Source: an uncultured Candidatus Saccharibacteria bacterium (lineage in GTDB: Bacteria; Patescibacteriota; Saccharimonadia; Saccharimonadales; Saccharimonadaceae). Taken from it: DNA of 35,090 nucleotides. Shown here piece after piece: positions 14,696 to 22,513 of this stretch. Position numbers and translations under genes: made by a program. Every line of letters starts with the position of its first letter. Within the stretch, counting starts at the first letter, position 1. The DNA lies in NCBI GenBank assembly GCA_947168825.1, contig CAMVNH010000005.1, forward strand, positions 1-35,090. Direction: 5' to 3'. The notes beneath the pieces were generated by a model, which was given only the letters and a program-made list of their open reading frames with translations, searched no databases and had not been told where the DNA came from.

Positions 14696-15312
14696 ACACA
14701 ATAATTAAGGCGATGGCAAGCCGTGTCTGTCAAATATAGTAGATATTTTATATGCTTATCCACCAATCGATTTGAAAAATTCTCCACAAAAGCCCATTCA
14801 TAGTATTCGTGTAGTAATTCAAAACAGTAGGCTCTGTAAATTCTCGACGTAAGTTGATTATCGGCTTTTGAGGATGGACTTTCTGTATTTTTAGACCATC
14901 TCATTAATACGATTGGCTGTAAATTTTCTGTTGCAAAAATCTTGAGCATCGCTAAGTTTAGGCGACGTCCTGCATTCTTAAAATATAACTGATTATCTCC
15001 AAGATAAGCAAAAAGCCTATAAAAAGTAATTCGTAGATTTTTCGAAGAAACACATTTTTTCAAATCATCATAGACCGCTTGATCACGTGACGCGATTGCC
15101 TCCGGTATATTTGTATAATGGCGATAGAAAGTTGAGGCATAAATCCCGACATATTTACTAAAATCGCACACCTGAGTCTTAATATTATTATTCGCAATCA
15201 TTTCATCAATCGCTTGATTTATGCGAGCCATTGTGCGTCGGAAGCGCTTATCATCCCTATTTTTTATCGAGCCCCCAGTTCGGCGCACGGCACCAGCTAG
15301 ATAATCATACAT
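14692..15312 (-). CDS. TetR/AcrR-like transcriptional regulator
   Basis: This 206-aa protein has an N-terminal helix-turn-helix resembling TetR: residues 26-45 form the first helix, and VCDFSKYVGIYASTFYRHYT (48-67) matches the recognition region (a small residue, then xTFYRHY). The C-terminal two thirds are helical without recognisable ligand motif. It is probably a dimeric repressor, target unknown. Candidates are its own promoter and the adjacent envelope operons. It is transcribed from a textbook promoter (TTGACA-N17-TATAAT) with 6 nt to the ATG, so leaderless. Its stop codon overlaps that of the convergent FemABX gene. Confidence 0.7.
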   Translation of the reverse strand: MYDYLAGAVRRTGGSIKNRDDKRFRRTMARINQAIDEMIANNNIKTQVCDFSKYVGIYASTFYRHYTNIPEAIASRDQAVYDDLKKCVSSKNLRITFYRLFAYLGDNQLYFKNAGRRLNLAMLKIFATENLQPIVLMRWSKNTESPSSKADNQLTSRIYRAYCFELLHEYYEWAFVENFSNRLVDKHIKYLLYLTDTACHRLNYCV

Positions 15313-15318
15313 CTACCC

Positions 15319-15347
15319 ATTATAACATAAAATGATTATTTTGTCAA
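15319..15347 (-). promoter_or_regulatory. Leaderless promoter of the TetR-like gene
   Basis: On the minus strand: TTGACA (15347-15342), 17-nt spacer, TATAAT (15324-15319) extended by TGT, six bases GGGTAG, then ATG at 15312. The -35 touches the T-tail of the terminator of the upstream 85-aa gene. Confidence 0.85.
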
Positions 15348-15377
15348 CAAAAGAGCCGCCCTTTTGTGAGCGACTCT
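15346..15377 (-). terminator. Intrinsic terminator after the 85-aa gene
   Basis: On the minus strand AGAGTCGC (15377-15370) pairs with GCGGCTCT (15359-15352) across a 10-nt loop, followed by TTTTGTT. It lies 10 nt past the stop of the 85-aa gene and abuts the promoter of the TetR-like gene. Confidence 0.65.
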
Positions 15378-15386
15378 CATTGAGAA

Positions 15387-15644
15387 CTAAATCTTTGACA
15401 ATTGCCAAATCAATTTGATTGAGTTGAACTCAAGGCGATAATGCTCGTGTCCAACCAAAACCTCGAAGATGTGGATCGCCGTAGCTCCCGCAAACCGAAT
15501 CTGGGTCTTTAGAAGCTCTGTGATTTCGACTTCGTCTCGCTCGCCACGACGTTTAAACGACAGTGGCTGACAAGGCGTCATTTCGTAGCCGAACAGGGCC
15601 ATAACTTCGACTTGTTCTCTGTTAATTAAATTATTGTTTTCCAT
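15387..15644 (-). CDS. 85-aa protein, unknown function
   Basis: I do not recognise this 85-residue protein. It is soluble and mixed charge, with one Cys (residue 25) and a C-terminal half of alternating hydrophobic residues (AIHIFEVLVGHEHYRLEF) that looks like paired beta strands. It is well supported as a gene: a GGAG site lies 7 nt before the ATG, a terminator follows the stop, and a promoter with a roughly 130-nt structured leader precedes it. Such a long leader is exceptional in a genome segment where most first genes appear leaderless, so expression is probably regulated after initiation. It is divergent from the surface-glycan operon. Confidence 0.6.
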   Translation of the reverse strand: MENNNLINREQVEVMALFGYEMTPCQPLSFKRRGERDEVEITELLKTQIRFAGATAIHIFEVLVGHEHYRLEFNSIKLIWQLSKI

Positions 15645-15673
15645 AAGTAACTCCTAAATTAATGTCTAGAAGT

Positions 15674-15720
15674 CATTTATGTGAGCCTGATTTATTGGCT
15701 CCTGGCTAAGGGTATAAATG
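15674..15720 (-). promoter_or_regulatory. Structured 5' leader of the 85-aa gene
   Basis: Nested inverted repeats lie in the leader: outer stem CATTTAT (15674-15680) with ATAAATG (15714-15720), inner hairpin GAGCC (15683-15687) with GGCTC (15697-15701). The Shine-Dalgarno site follows about 20 nt downstream. This could be a protein-binding or temperature- or ligand-responsive leader; no known riboswitch class is recognised. Confidence 0.45.
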
Positions 15721-15782
15721 ACGATGCCCAAAGCTTAATAATTTTCTCATTGCCAGTGACCGAAGTATAGCAAGATACTTTC

Positions 15783-15811
15783 AGTATAGCACATTTCGCT
15801 TATGATTTAAA
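15783..15811 (-). promoter_or_regulatory. Promoter of the 85-aa gene
   Basis: On the minus strand TTTAAA (15811-15806), a 17-nt spacer and TATACT (15788-15783) extended by TGC. A second GCTATACT copy lies 19 nt further on (15769-15764) without a good -35. Confidence 0.5.
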
Positions 15812-15856
15812 GATTTTATAATACTAGTCCCACTCCAGAACAAAATGATATAAACA

Positions 15857-15885
15857 TTGACATTTTAAAGCATACGTGCTATAAT
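15857..15885 (+). promoter_or_regulatory. Leaderless promoter of the surface-glycan operon
   Basis: TTGACA (15857-15862), 17-nt spacer, TATAAT (15880-15885) extended by TGC, then six bases AAAGGC and the ATG at 15892. It is a consensus promoter with the start site predicted on the start codon. Confidence 0.9.
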
Positions 15886-15891
15886 AAAGGC

Positions 15892-16512
15892 ATGAATGGG
15901 ATTTACCACACTCTCAAGCGAGTTTTTGATTTTTCTATCGCAAGTCTCGGCTTAGTGATTCTTTCCCCTGTTCTTATAATTATAGCAATTACAATAAAAT
16001 TAGATAGTAAAGGTCCCGTCCTGTTTCGCCAAAAAAGAACAGGGAAGAATGGTAGAGTTTTCGTTATCTATAAATTCCGTACCATGATTGCAAATAACGA
16101 CATAACTGACCGAAATTTGCAAGATAAACATACTCGCGTTGGCACCTTTCTTCGCCAAACTTCACTAGATGAACTCCCACAACTCTTGAATGTTATCAAA
16201 GGCGACATGGCTATTATTGGCCCACGCCCTTGGATTACAGATTATTTACTCTATATGAATCCCACCGAACGTGGGCGTCTCGCTGTCCGTCCCGGGATTA
16301 CTGGACTTGCCCAGGCCAAAGGTCGAAACGGCCTAGACATCCACGAAAAAATCGCCTACGACCTTGAGTATGTCGAAAATTTTGGATTCGAAGAAGACTT
16401 AAAAGTGCTTCACTATACGCTTAAATCTCTTCTCCCATCCAGCCACACCCTCGTCGAAGCTGGTAAAGCCCATATCTACACCGAGCTCGATCAGCTTAAG
16501 GCCGCAATTTAG
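15892..16512 (+). CDS. Initiating sugar-1-phosphate transferase (PglC/WcaJ-type)
   Basis: This 206-aa monotopic phosphoglycosyl transferase has an N-terminal hydrophobic re-entrant helix (about 12-36), KFRTM (61-65), the catalytic Asp93-Glu94 dyad in TSLDELPQL, and GPRP (110-113). It transfers a sugar phosphate from a UDP-sugar to undecaprenyl phosphate on the cytoplasmic face of the membrane, the first committed step of glycan assembly. The short length is the minimal PglC form without the extra N-terminal transmembrane domain of WbaP/WcaJ. It is first in a run of six genes ending with a flippase and is driven by a consensus leaderless promoter. The sugar cannot be predicted. Confidence 0.9.
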   Translation: MNGIYHTLKRVFDFSIASLGLVILSPVLIIIAITIKLDSKGPVLFRQKRTGKNGRVFVIYKFRTMIANNDITDRNLQDKHTRVGTFLRQTSLDELPQLLNVIKGDMAIIGPRPWITDYLLYMNPTERGRLAVRPGITGLAQAKGRNGLDIHEKIAYDLEYVENFGFEEDLKVLHYTLKSLLPSSHTLVEAGKAHIYTELDQLKAAI

Positions 16513-16523
16513 GAGACACCAAG

Positions 16524-17723
16524 ATGGAAACGTCTAAAAACGCTCGCAAAAAGGTTCTGTTTATCATCCATACTCTAGGGGGAGGTGGTGCAGAGGCCGT
16601 CCTAGTCAATTTAGTGAACAATCTATGCCCCAATAAATACGATATAACCGTCATGACGCTCGTTGATACTGGAGAGCTAAAGCATAAATTGGCTTCATAC
16701 GTGACGTATAAGACTACTATTCCAATCAAGCATAAGCAAAAAGTATCTCACAGGGATGTATCCGGAAGCCTACTAAACAAGCAAAGTCGCACGAAAAACA
16801 TTGCAATTAAAACATATACGGCTTTTTGGAAATATTTTCCGACAAAAATATTACACAGACTATTTGTCAGAGAAAAATATGATGTTGAGATTGCTTTTCT
16901 CGAAGGTATCTGCGCTAAATTCGTCGCAAATTCGCCAAATAAAGATTCCAAAAAATACGCCTGGATACATGTTGACCTAGAGAAGCAAGATAAGTCATCC
17001 AAAATCTTCAAAAACTCTAAAGAGGAACGTAGGACATACGAGAAATTTGACAAAATAGTTTGCGTATCCAAAGATGTGAAACGAAAATTTATCAAAAAAT
17101 ATGGTGCAGATAGTCGGAAAGTCATAGTTAGATATAATCCAATTGACGCTGATGAAATTATTGGTAAGGCCATACGCAGTTCAAAACAGAAAAAAGATGA
17201 GCTCATCGTCACTAGTATAGGGAGACTAAATCGTCAGAAAGGTTATGATCGCCTACTTAGAGTAGCAAAACGCCTGATCGATGACGGCGAACAATTTTCG
17301 TTACAAATTATCGGCGAGGGGACCAGTAAGCAGGCATTAGTAGATTATCTCATCAAAAATAATCTCGGCGAAAGCATAAAGCTGCTAGGATTTAAGAGTA
17401 ATCCCTATGGCCATCTTAGGCAAAGCGACATTTATGTCTGTTCTTCCAGAGCCGAAGGTTTTAGCACTTCTGTATCAGAGGCACTTATACTTGGCCTTCC
17501 CATAGTTACCACCAATTGTGCCGGTATGAAAGAAATATTGGGTGAGCACAACGAATATGGAATTATTACTAAGAATTCTGAAAATGCGCTATACGAGGGT
17601 CTAAAAAGTCTATTAAGCTCTGCAAAGTTGCGCTCATACTATCGCGATCAAGCCGCTAAACGGAGCCAAATTTTTGATATAAGATCCGCAATCGCAGAGA
17701 TAGAGGAGCTACTAGATGCGTAA
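16524..17723 (+). CDS. GT4 family glycosyltransferase
   Basis: This 399-aa GT-B glycosyltransferase begins VLFIIHTLGGGGAEAV (the glycine-rich acceptor loop of GT4 capsule enzymes), and has SIGRLNRQKGYDRL in the second domain and SRAEGFSTSVSEAL as its EX7E-like donor site. It should add the second or a later sugar to the lipid-linked intermediate on the cytoplasmic face, with retention. It follows the initiating transferase by 11 nt with a weak GGAGA site near 16512, and it overlaps the GT2 gene by 8 nt. From this gene onward AGA, AGG and ATA codons become common, unlike the flanking genes. Confidence 0.85.
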   Translation: METSKNARKKVLFIIHTLGGGGAEAVLVNLVNNLCPNKYDITVMTLVDTGELKHKLASYVTYKTTIPIKHKQKVSHRDVSGSLLNKQSRTKNIAIKTYTAFWKYFPTKILHRLFVREKYDVEIAFLEGICAKFVANSPNKDSKKYAWIHVDLEKQDKSSKIFKNSKEERRTYEKFDKIVCVSKDVKRKFIKKYGADSRKVIVRYNPIDADEIIGKAIRSSKQKKDELIVTSIGRLNRQKGYDRLLRVAKRLIDDGEQFSLQIIGEGTSKQALVDYLIKNNLGESIKLLGFKSNPYGHLRQSDIYVCSSRAEGFSTSVSEALILGLPIVTTNCAGMKEILGEHNEYGIITKNSENALYEGLKSLLSSAKLRSYYRDQAAKRSQIFDIRSAIAEIEELLDA

Positions 17724-18663
17724 TTGTCCGAGAGTTAGTATTGTCATACCAGTATTTAACGGCGAAAAATATCTATGCCGTAGCATTGAATCTGTCCTCA
17801 AACAAACTTACCCCAATATTGAATTAATTGTAGTAAATGATGGCTCGACCGACAAAACCACTGAAATTCTTGGACATTACCAGAAAACAATAAAAATTAT
17901 CGAGAAACAGAACACCGGGGTATCCGATTCTAGGAATATCGGTATCAAGCATGCTTCCGGCGAATACGTTATGTTTCTTGATGTCGACGATGAGATTACG
18001 GCTGATGCCGTAAGCTATTGTGTTGAGACGATGCGAAACGTAGGCGTTGACATTATTCGCTTCAATGGTCAACTTAGATACAATAACAAAATTAGAAAAA
18101 TGAGACCACCTTTAAATGAGGGAGTTTATGCAAAGGATGAGTTCTTAAACGAAATCTTATCCGGCAAAATCCCCTCTTTTGCCTGCTTTTTATTTGCAAG
18201 AACAGACCTAGTAAAAAAAGTCTTTTTTCCGAAAAACATATCCTATATGGAAGACTACTCATTCACGATCGACCTCGTAAGCCACTCGCAAAAAATCTAT
18301 CTATCCTCCAGACCGCTCTATGTGTACTATCAAGAATCGACATCGGTCAGTCACTCGATAGATATTAAAAGAAGACTTACTGGGATCTCATATTCATATC
18401 AAAAAACCACAGCAAAATTAAAGCTGCCAATAGGCAAACGGGCAGCGAACTACTTTATTGGAATCTACTTAAAAACCGAACTGTACTTAGATTCAAATCA
18501 TAGCTACTGGCACAAAAAAATTTTAGGCAATGTTCAATCTATCCTCAGAGAAAACCACCTCACATATAATAACCTCAGCCTCCAAAACAAGATACTTTTT
18601 ATAGTCACAAAATCAATTATTTCATTGCCTGGTATAATTAATCATGGGAGGGCGACAAAATGA
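17716..18663 (+). CDS. GT2 family glycosyltransferase
   Basis: This 315-aa GT-A fold inverting glycosyltransferase has VSIVIPVFNGEKYL (7-20), VVNDGSTDKT (39-48) and FLDVDDEI (87-94), whose DVDD is the metal-binding DXD equivalent. These are the standard GT2 marks. It should extend the lipid-linked oligosaccharide. It overlaps GT4 upstream by 8 nt and the CDP-glycerol transferase-like gene downstream by 4 nt, so translation is coupled. About two thirds of its arginine codons are AGA or AGG, in contrast with the CGC/CGT-dominated LCP gene downstream, a sign of different origin. Confidence 0.85.
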   Translation: MRNCPRVSIVIPVFNGEKYLCRSIESVLKQTYPNIELIVVNDGSTDKTTEILGHYQKTIKIIEKQNTGVSDSRNIGIKHASGEYVMFLDVDDEITADAVSYCVETMRNVGVDIIRFNGQLRYNNKIRKMRPPLNEGVYAKDEFLNEILSGKIPSFACFLFARTDLVKKVFFPKNISYMEDYSFTIDLVSHSQKIYLSSRPLYVYYQESTSVSHSIDIKRRLTGISYSYQKTTAKLKLPIGKRAANYFIGIYLKTELYLDSNHSYWHKKILGNVQSILRENHLTYNNLSLQNKILFIVTKSIISLPGIINHGRATK

Positions 18664-19829
18664 TAAGCAAAATCGCAAAATTCATATACGCTAGCATTGT
18701 TTATACTTTTGTGTACCTTTTTCTAGTTGTTCCTACCCGTGTCCTAAAAATTAAAGTCCCAAATGACATTTGGCTAGTTGGGGAGTTACGAGATTCCGCG
18801 CGTGATAATGGCCTGGCGTTTTATGAATATTGTGCTAAAAATCACCATGACAACGTCTATTATGTTATTAATAAAAAGTCGCCAGATTATAATTTCATAA
18901 AATACAAGAACCATGTAATTCAATACGGAAGCATTAAGCATATATACTACTATCTCCTAGCGTCCCGCGTTGTCGTATGCTTTGAAGGTGGATTGTGTCT
19001 AAGCAAAGCTTTAGAAAATATTCTAAGAAAGATTGGTGTACTTAGAACAAGTGAAGTTTTTTTGCAACATGGAGTCACTAAAGACTATATCTCCGGCTAT
19101 ACGTTTGAGCATTATAAGCCAGACTTATTTATCACCGCAACTAAACCTGAGACGAAATTCATTGTTGAAAAATTTAATCAGCCAAAAAGGGTCGTAAAAA
19201 TGACTGGGTTTGCTCGTTTTGATCTTCTCGAAAACATTGCAACTGGCACAGGCAGTATTCTCGTCGCGCCAACTTGGCGACGATGGATGACCTCGCTTAG
19301 GCCAGACGATTTCGTTAAAACAACATTTTTCAAGAAGTACACTGAGCTATTTGACATATTATCTAATTTAGATGATACCAGCACTATAGTCTATCTGCAC
19401 AATAATTTTCAAAAATATACTCATCTGTTCCCAATTTACAAAAATATTCGTTTCGTCACCTCAAACGATGTCAGGATAAATACGCTATTTATGAAAAGCG
19501 ACCTAATGATTACTGATTATTCAAGCGTCGCGTTTGATTTCGCATATATGAACAAGCCAGTAATCTATTACCAATTTGATGCCGATGAATTCTTCTCCAA
19601 ACATTACCAAAGAGGGTATTTTAGCTACGAACGTGACGGTTTTGGCTTAGTGACTAAAACTTCGCCTGAATGTCTAGCAGAAATTAGCCGCATTAAAAGA
19701 CGCAATTTTTCAATGTCAAAAAAGTACTCTGCTCGTGCAAAAAGCATTTTTACGTATAACGACAATAATAACTGTGAACGAATTTATCGTAAGGTAGCCG
19801 AACTAGATAAGGGGGCCACTTATGCTTAG
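18660..19829 (+). CDS. CDP-glycerol glycerophosphotransferase-like (teichoic-acid TagB/TagF type)
   Basis: This 389-aa protein belongs to the CDP-glycerol:poly(glycerophosphate) glycerophosphotransferase family. It has an N-terminal hydrophobic stretch (about 10-28), FLQHGVTKDY (134-143), APTWRRW (203-209) and MITDYSSVAFDFAYMNKPV (283-301), the last containing the conserved CDP-polyol-binding residues. Family members put glycerol- or ribitol-phosphate onto a lipid-linked disaccharide (TagB) or polymerise it (TagF), and some transfer polyol phosphate to other glycans. The length fits a single-domain TagB-like primase rather than a long polymerase. The substrate polyol and any CDP-glycerol synthase are not in this window. 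Confidence 0.8.
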   Translation: MISKIAKFIYASIVYTFVYLFLVVPTRVLKIKVPNDIWLVGELRDSARDNGLAFYEYCAKNHHDNVYYVINKKSPDYNFIKYKNHVIQYGSIKHIYYYLLASRVVVCFEGGLCLSKALENILRKIGVLRTSEVFLQHGVTKDYISGYTFEHYKPDLFITATKPETKFIVEKFNQPKRVVKMTGFARFDLLENIATGTGSILVAPTWRRWMTSLRPDDFVKTTFFKKYTELFDILSNLDDTSTIVYLHNNFQKYTHLFPIYKNIRFVTSNDVRINTLFMKSDLMITDYSSVAFDFAYMNKPVIYYQFDADEFFSKHYQRGYFSYERDGFGLVTKTSPECLAEISRIKRRNFSMSKKYSARAKSIFTYNDNNNCERIYRKVAELDKGATYA

Positions 19830-20943
19830 GGAAATGTTAGGCGAACTTATTGTTTATATACTCTCTTACAGTATTTTTGCCTTTTTCATGATTCTACTGA
19901 GCAGACGCATGAAGAATAAAAAGATTGCCAGTCTAATTGTGGTTTTGTCATGCATTATTTACGCCAGTATTAGATATAATGTAGGTTCAGATTATGATAC
20001 ATACTACCTTCAATATAATAATATCCTGAGTTATTTTTCATCCCCGATGCAAATCCTAAATGCTGATTTTCAATCCGGATTTAACCTTCTAGAATTTTTC
20101 ACGAAAGTTTATCTCCAAAATCAATACGCTATATTCTTTGTTGTCTCGCTCATTGTCTACCCACTGAACTTTCTCATTATTCGAAAATGTTCCAAAAATT
20201 TTGGCGAATCAGTGCTACTGTATTTTTTGCTCGGTTTCCATCTTGTGTCTTTAAACATTTTGAAACAAGAAATTGCCATGGTGATATTTTTGGTGATCTA
20301 TAGGCTCCTGTCCTCCCCTAGAAAGAAGTGGTGGCCCTACGCACTAATGGTCGGACTCTCGGTAGTGATGGTTTCATTCCATATTTCCGCCATCATACCA
20401 CTCATCATTCTACTAGCTGCAAGATTTATCAACCCAACTAGACTAAAAATTATACTGTCATTAGCAGCATCATTCATCCTACTCTCCGCATATACCGCAA
20501 TCATGAGCGCTTCTATCTTCTTCGGGCGTTATGTTGGCTACCTTGATGCCGTTAATCACGAATATTATATCGTAATCATTGGCGCTATCGGATATCTCAT
20601 CTTTACATCTATTATCCTCCTATTCCTCATACGGAAGAAAAAAGAGCTCATAAAAATTAACCCTGCCAACAAATATATTATCAGTGCTCTCATTCTCTCG
20701 ATCCCATTCAAGGTAATCGGCATTGATAATTTTCCAGTTTATAGATTATCGCTTTATATCGATCAATTACTTCTTTTCATTATTCCCGATCTTTTAGCTG
20801 TATACAAAAAACAAAATCCAGCAAGATACCACTCGGCCTATATTTTCTACCTAGCCCTAATGTATATCTTCTTTGTGTTCTCCATTGTATTCCTGGCACA
20901 CAATAACTTCTATACGTATCAAACAATCTTTGGCAGAGGGTAA
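19822..20943 (+). CDS. EpsG/Wzy-like oligosaccharide polymerase
   Basis: This 373-aa polytopic protein has about ten transmembrane segments. EpsG-family marks are ASIRYNVGSDYDTYY (48-62), KQEIAMVIF (146-154 region) and FHISAIIPL (190-198 region). EpsG proteins polymerise lipid-linked repeat units on the outer face of the membrane, like Wzy. It overlaps the CDP-glycerol transferase-like gene by 8 nt and precedes the flippase by 2 nt, consistent with a Wzx/Wzy-dependent pathway. Wzy-type proteins diverge very fast, so the family call rests on these short motifs and on the neighbours. Confidence 0.75.
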   Translation: MLREMLGELIVYILSYSIFAFFMILLSRRMKNKKIASLIVVLSCIIYASIRYNVGSDYDTYYLQYNNILSYFSSPMQILNADFQSGFNLLEFFTKVYLQNQYAIFFVVSLIVYPLNFLIIRKCSKNFGESVLLYFLLGFHLVSLNILKQEIAMVIFLVIYRLLSSPRKKWWPYALMVGLSVVMVSFHISAIIPLIILLAARFINPTRLKIILSLAASFILLSAYTAIMSASIFFGRYVGYLDAVNHEYYIVIIGAIGYLIFTSIILLFLIRKKKELIKINPANKYIISALILSIPFKVIGIDNFPVYRLSLYIDQLLLFIIPDLLAVYKKQNPARYHSAYIFYLALMYIFFVFSIVFLAHNNFYTYQTIFGRG

Positions 20944-20945
20944 TC

Positions 20946-22499
20946 ATGCGTACTAAAAATTCTATCATTAATCTGATAACCGCACTTTTAGGGCAGTTTT
21001 TCGGGCTAGCCATCAGTTTTGTCGCACGCATTGTTTTTATTCGTCTCCTTGGGGCGGACTATCTAGGTATTAACAGTTTGTTTACAAATATCCTGACAAT
21101 GCTTTCTCTAGTAGAGCTTGGCGTTGGGGCGGCCATGTCCTATACACTGTATGCTCCTCTCGCGGAGCATAATCACGCAAAAATCAAATCACTAATGCAT
21201 TTTTATAGGACAGCTTATCGTGTCATAGGTGCTGCAATCTTGGCGATAGGTATTCTACTTACTCCTGTCTACCCGCTTTTCCTAAATTTTACGCCTGATA
21301 TACCAAACTTAAACCTAATCTATGTCCTTTTTGTCATCAACACTGGCATCTCTTACTTCTATTCTTATAAAAGAACACTAATCATCTGCGACCAGAAAAA
21401 ATACATTACAACAATTTATCGCTACGGTTGCTATTTTGTACTTAATATCGCTCAGATAGTGGCGTTGCTCCTGACGCATAATTATCTCCTTTTTCTTATA
21501 ATCCAAATATTATTCACACTCGTAGAAAATATTCTGGTGTCGCAAAAAGCGGATAGATTATATCCTTACCTAAAATCCAGAGACACAATGAAGCTCACAC
21601 GAGCAGAACTAAAACCAATCAAAAAGAATATCCGCGCGATGAGCCTTCACAAAATAGGCAGCATTGCTGTAAACTCCACTGACAACATTCTTCTTTCTAA
21701 AATTGTTGGGTTAGTATCTGTGGCAAAGTATTCTAACTATTATCTCATTATTTCCGCAATCGAAACCATTACCAACCAATTCTTCAATGCTACCTTAGCT
21801 AGCGTAGGACATCTTAATGCGTCCGAAAGCAAACAAAAAGTAGAGTCCACATTTAATACCATCTTTCTGCTTAACTATCTAATTTTCAGCAACTGTGCAA
21901 TATTATTTTTCTGTTTAGCTAACAATATTGTCGAAAAATGGGTTGGCGCAGACATGGTATTCGAATCCGGAATAATCCTGACACTGACTATATGTCTTTA
22001 TCTCAAAGGCATGCGCCGTAGCGTATTAATGTTCAGAGACGCTATGGGGTTATTCTGGCATGACAGATATAAGGCGATAGTTGAAACGGTGATAAACCTT
22101 GTAGCTTCTATAATACTAGGCATGCAAATGGGTACGATCGGAATATTTATTGGCACAATCATATCAACTGTTATGACTTCACTGTGGGTAGAACCCTATG
22201 TTCTTTATAAATATGGGTTCAACAGCAAGCTTCGGAAGTATTTCTTTAGCTTTTTGAAATATACGGTATACACTATTTTTAGCGGTGTCATTTGTTATTG
22301 CATTAGTCTTAATTTCTTAAATAACCTTATCTTACGGACCATAGCTGTCTTTATTTTGTCAGTTACCCTAACTACAATACCAGTCATATCTAGCCCAGAC
22401 GCGTTTAAATTGCGTGAGATCGTCAAAGATATTTTCCAGAAAATTACAAGACAAATCGGAAGAATACAACATCCGACATTGACAAAACCACCTAAATAG
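20946..22499 (+). CDS. Wzx-like oligosaccharide flippase (MOP superfamily)
   Basis: This 517-aa polytopic protein with about 12-14 transmembrane helices begins with the typical MOP/polysaccharide flippase pattern (TKNSIINLITALLGQFFGLA, then RLLGADYLGINSLF). It should move the undecaprenyl-linked repeat unit across the membrane for polymerisation by the adjacent EpsG-like protein. The gene follows epsG-like by 2 nt and ends the glycosyltransferase block. The promoter of the LCP gene (22479-22507) lies across its last codons. AGA and ATA codons are frequent, as in the rest of the block. Confidence 0.85.
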   Translation: MRTKNSIINLITALLGQFFGLAISFVARIVFIRLLGADYLGINSLFTNILTMLSLVELGVGAAMSYTLYAPLAEHNHAKIKSLMHFYRTAYRVIGAAILAIGILLTPVYPLFLNFTPDIPNLNLIYVLFVINTGISYFYSYKRTLIICDQKKYITTIYRYGCYFVLNIAQIVALLLTHNYLLFLIIQILFTLVENILVSQKADRLYPYLKSRDTMKLTRAELKPIKKNIRAMSLHKIGSIAVNSTDNILLSKIVGLVSVAKYSNYYLIISAIETITNQFFNATLASVGHLNASESKQKVESTFNTIFLLNYLIFSNCAILFFCLANNIVEKWVGADMVFESGIILTLTICLYLKGMRRSVLMFRDAMGLFWHDRYKAIVETVINLVASIILGMQMGTIGIFIGTIISTVMTSLWVEPYVLYKYGFNSKLRKYFFSFLKYTVYTIFSGVICYCISLNFLNNLILRTIAVFILSVTLTTIPVISSPDAFKLREIVKDIFQKITRQIGRIQHPTLTKPPK

Positions 22500-22507
22500 G
22501 ATAAAAT
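22479..22507 (+). promoter_or_regulatory. Leaderless promoter of the LCP gene
   Basis: TTGACA (22479-22484), 17-nt spacer, TAAAAT (22502-22507), six bases ATTACC, then ATG at 22514. The -35 is coding sequence of the flippase. Confidence 0.8.
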
Positions 22508-22513
22508 ATTACC

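Noticed and set aside
15660-15720. Transposon terminal inverted repeats around CATTTAT/ATAAATG
   Set aside because: Only 7 bp, no transposase or target duplication nearby; an RNA stem in the leader explains it better.
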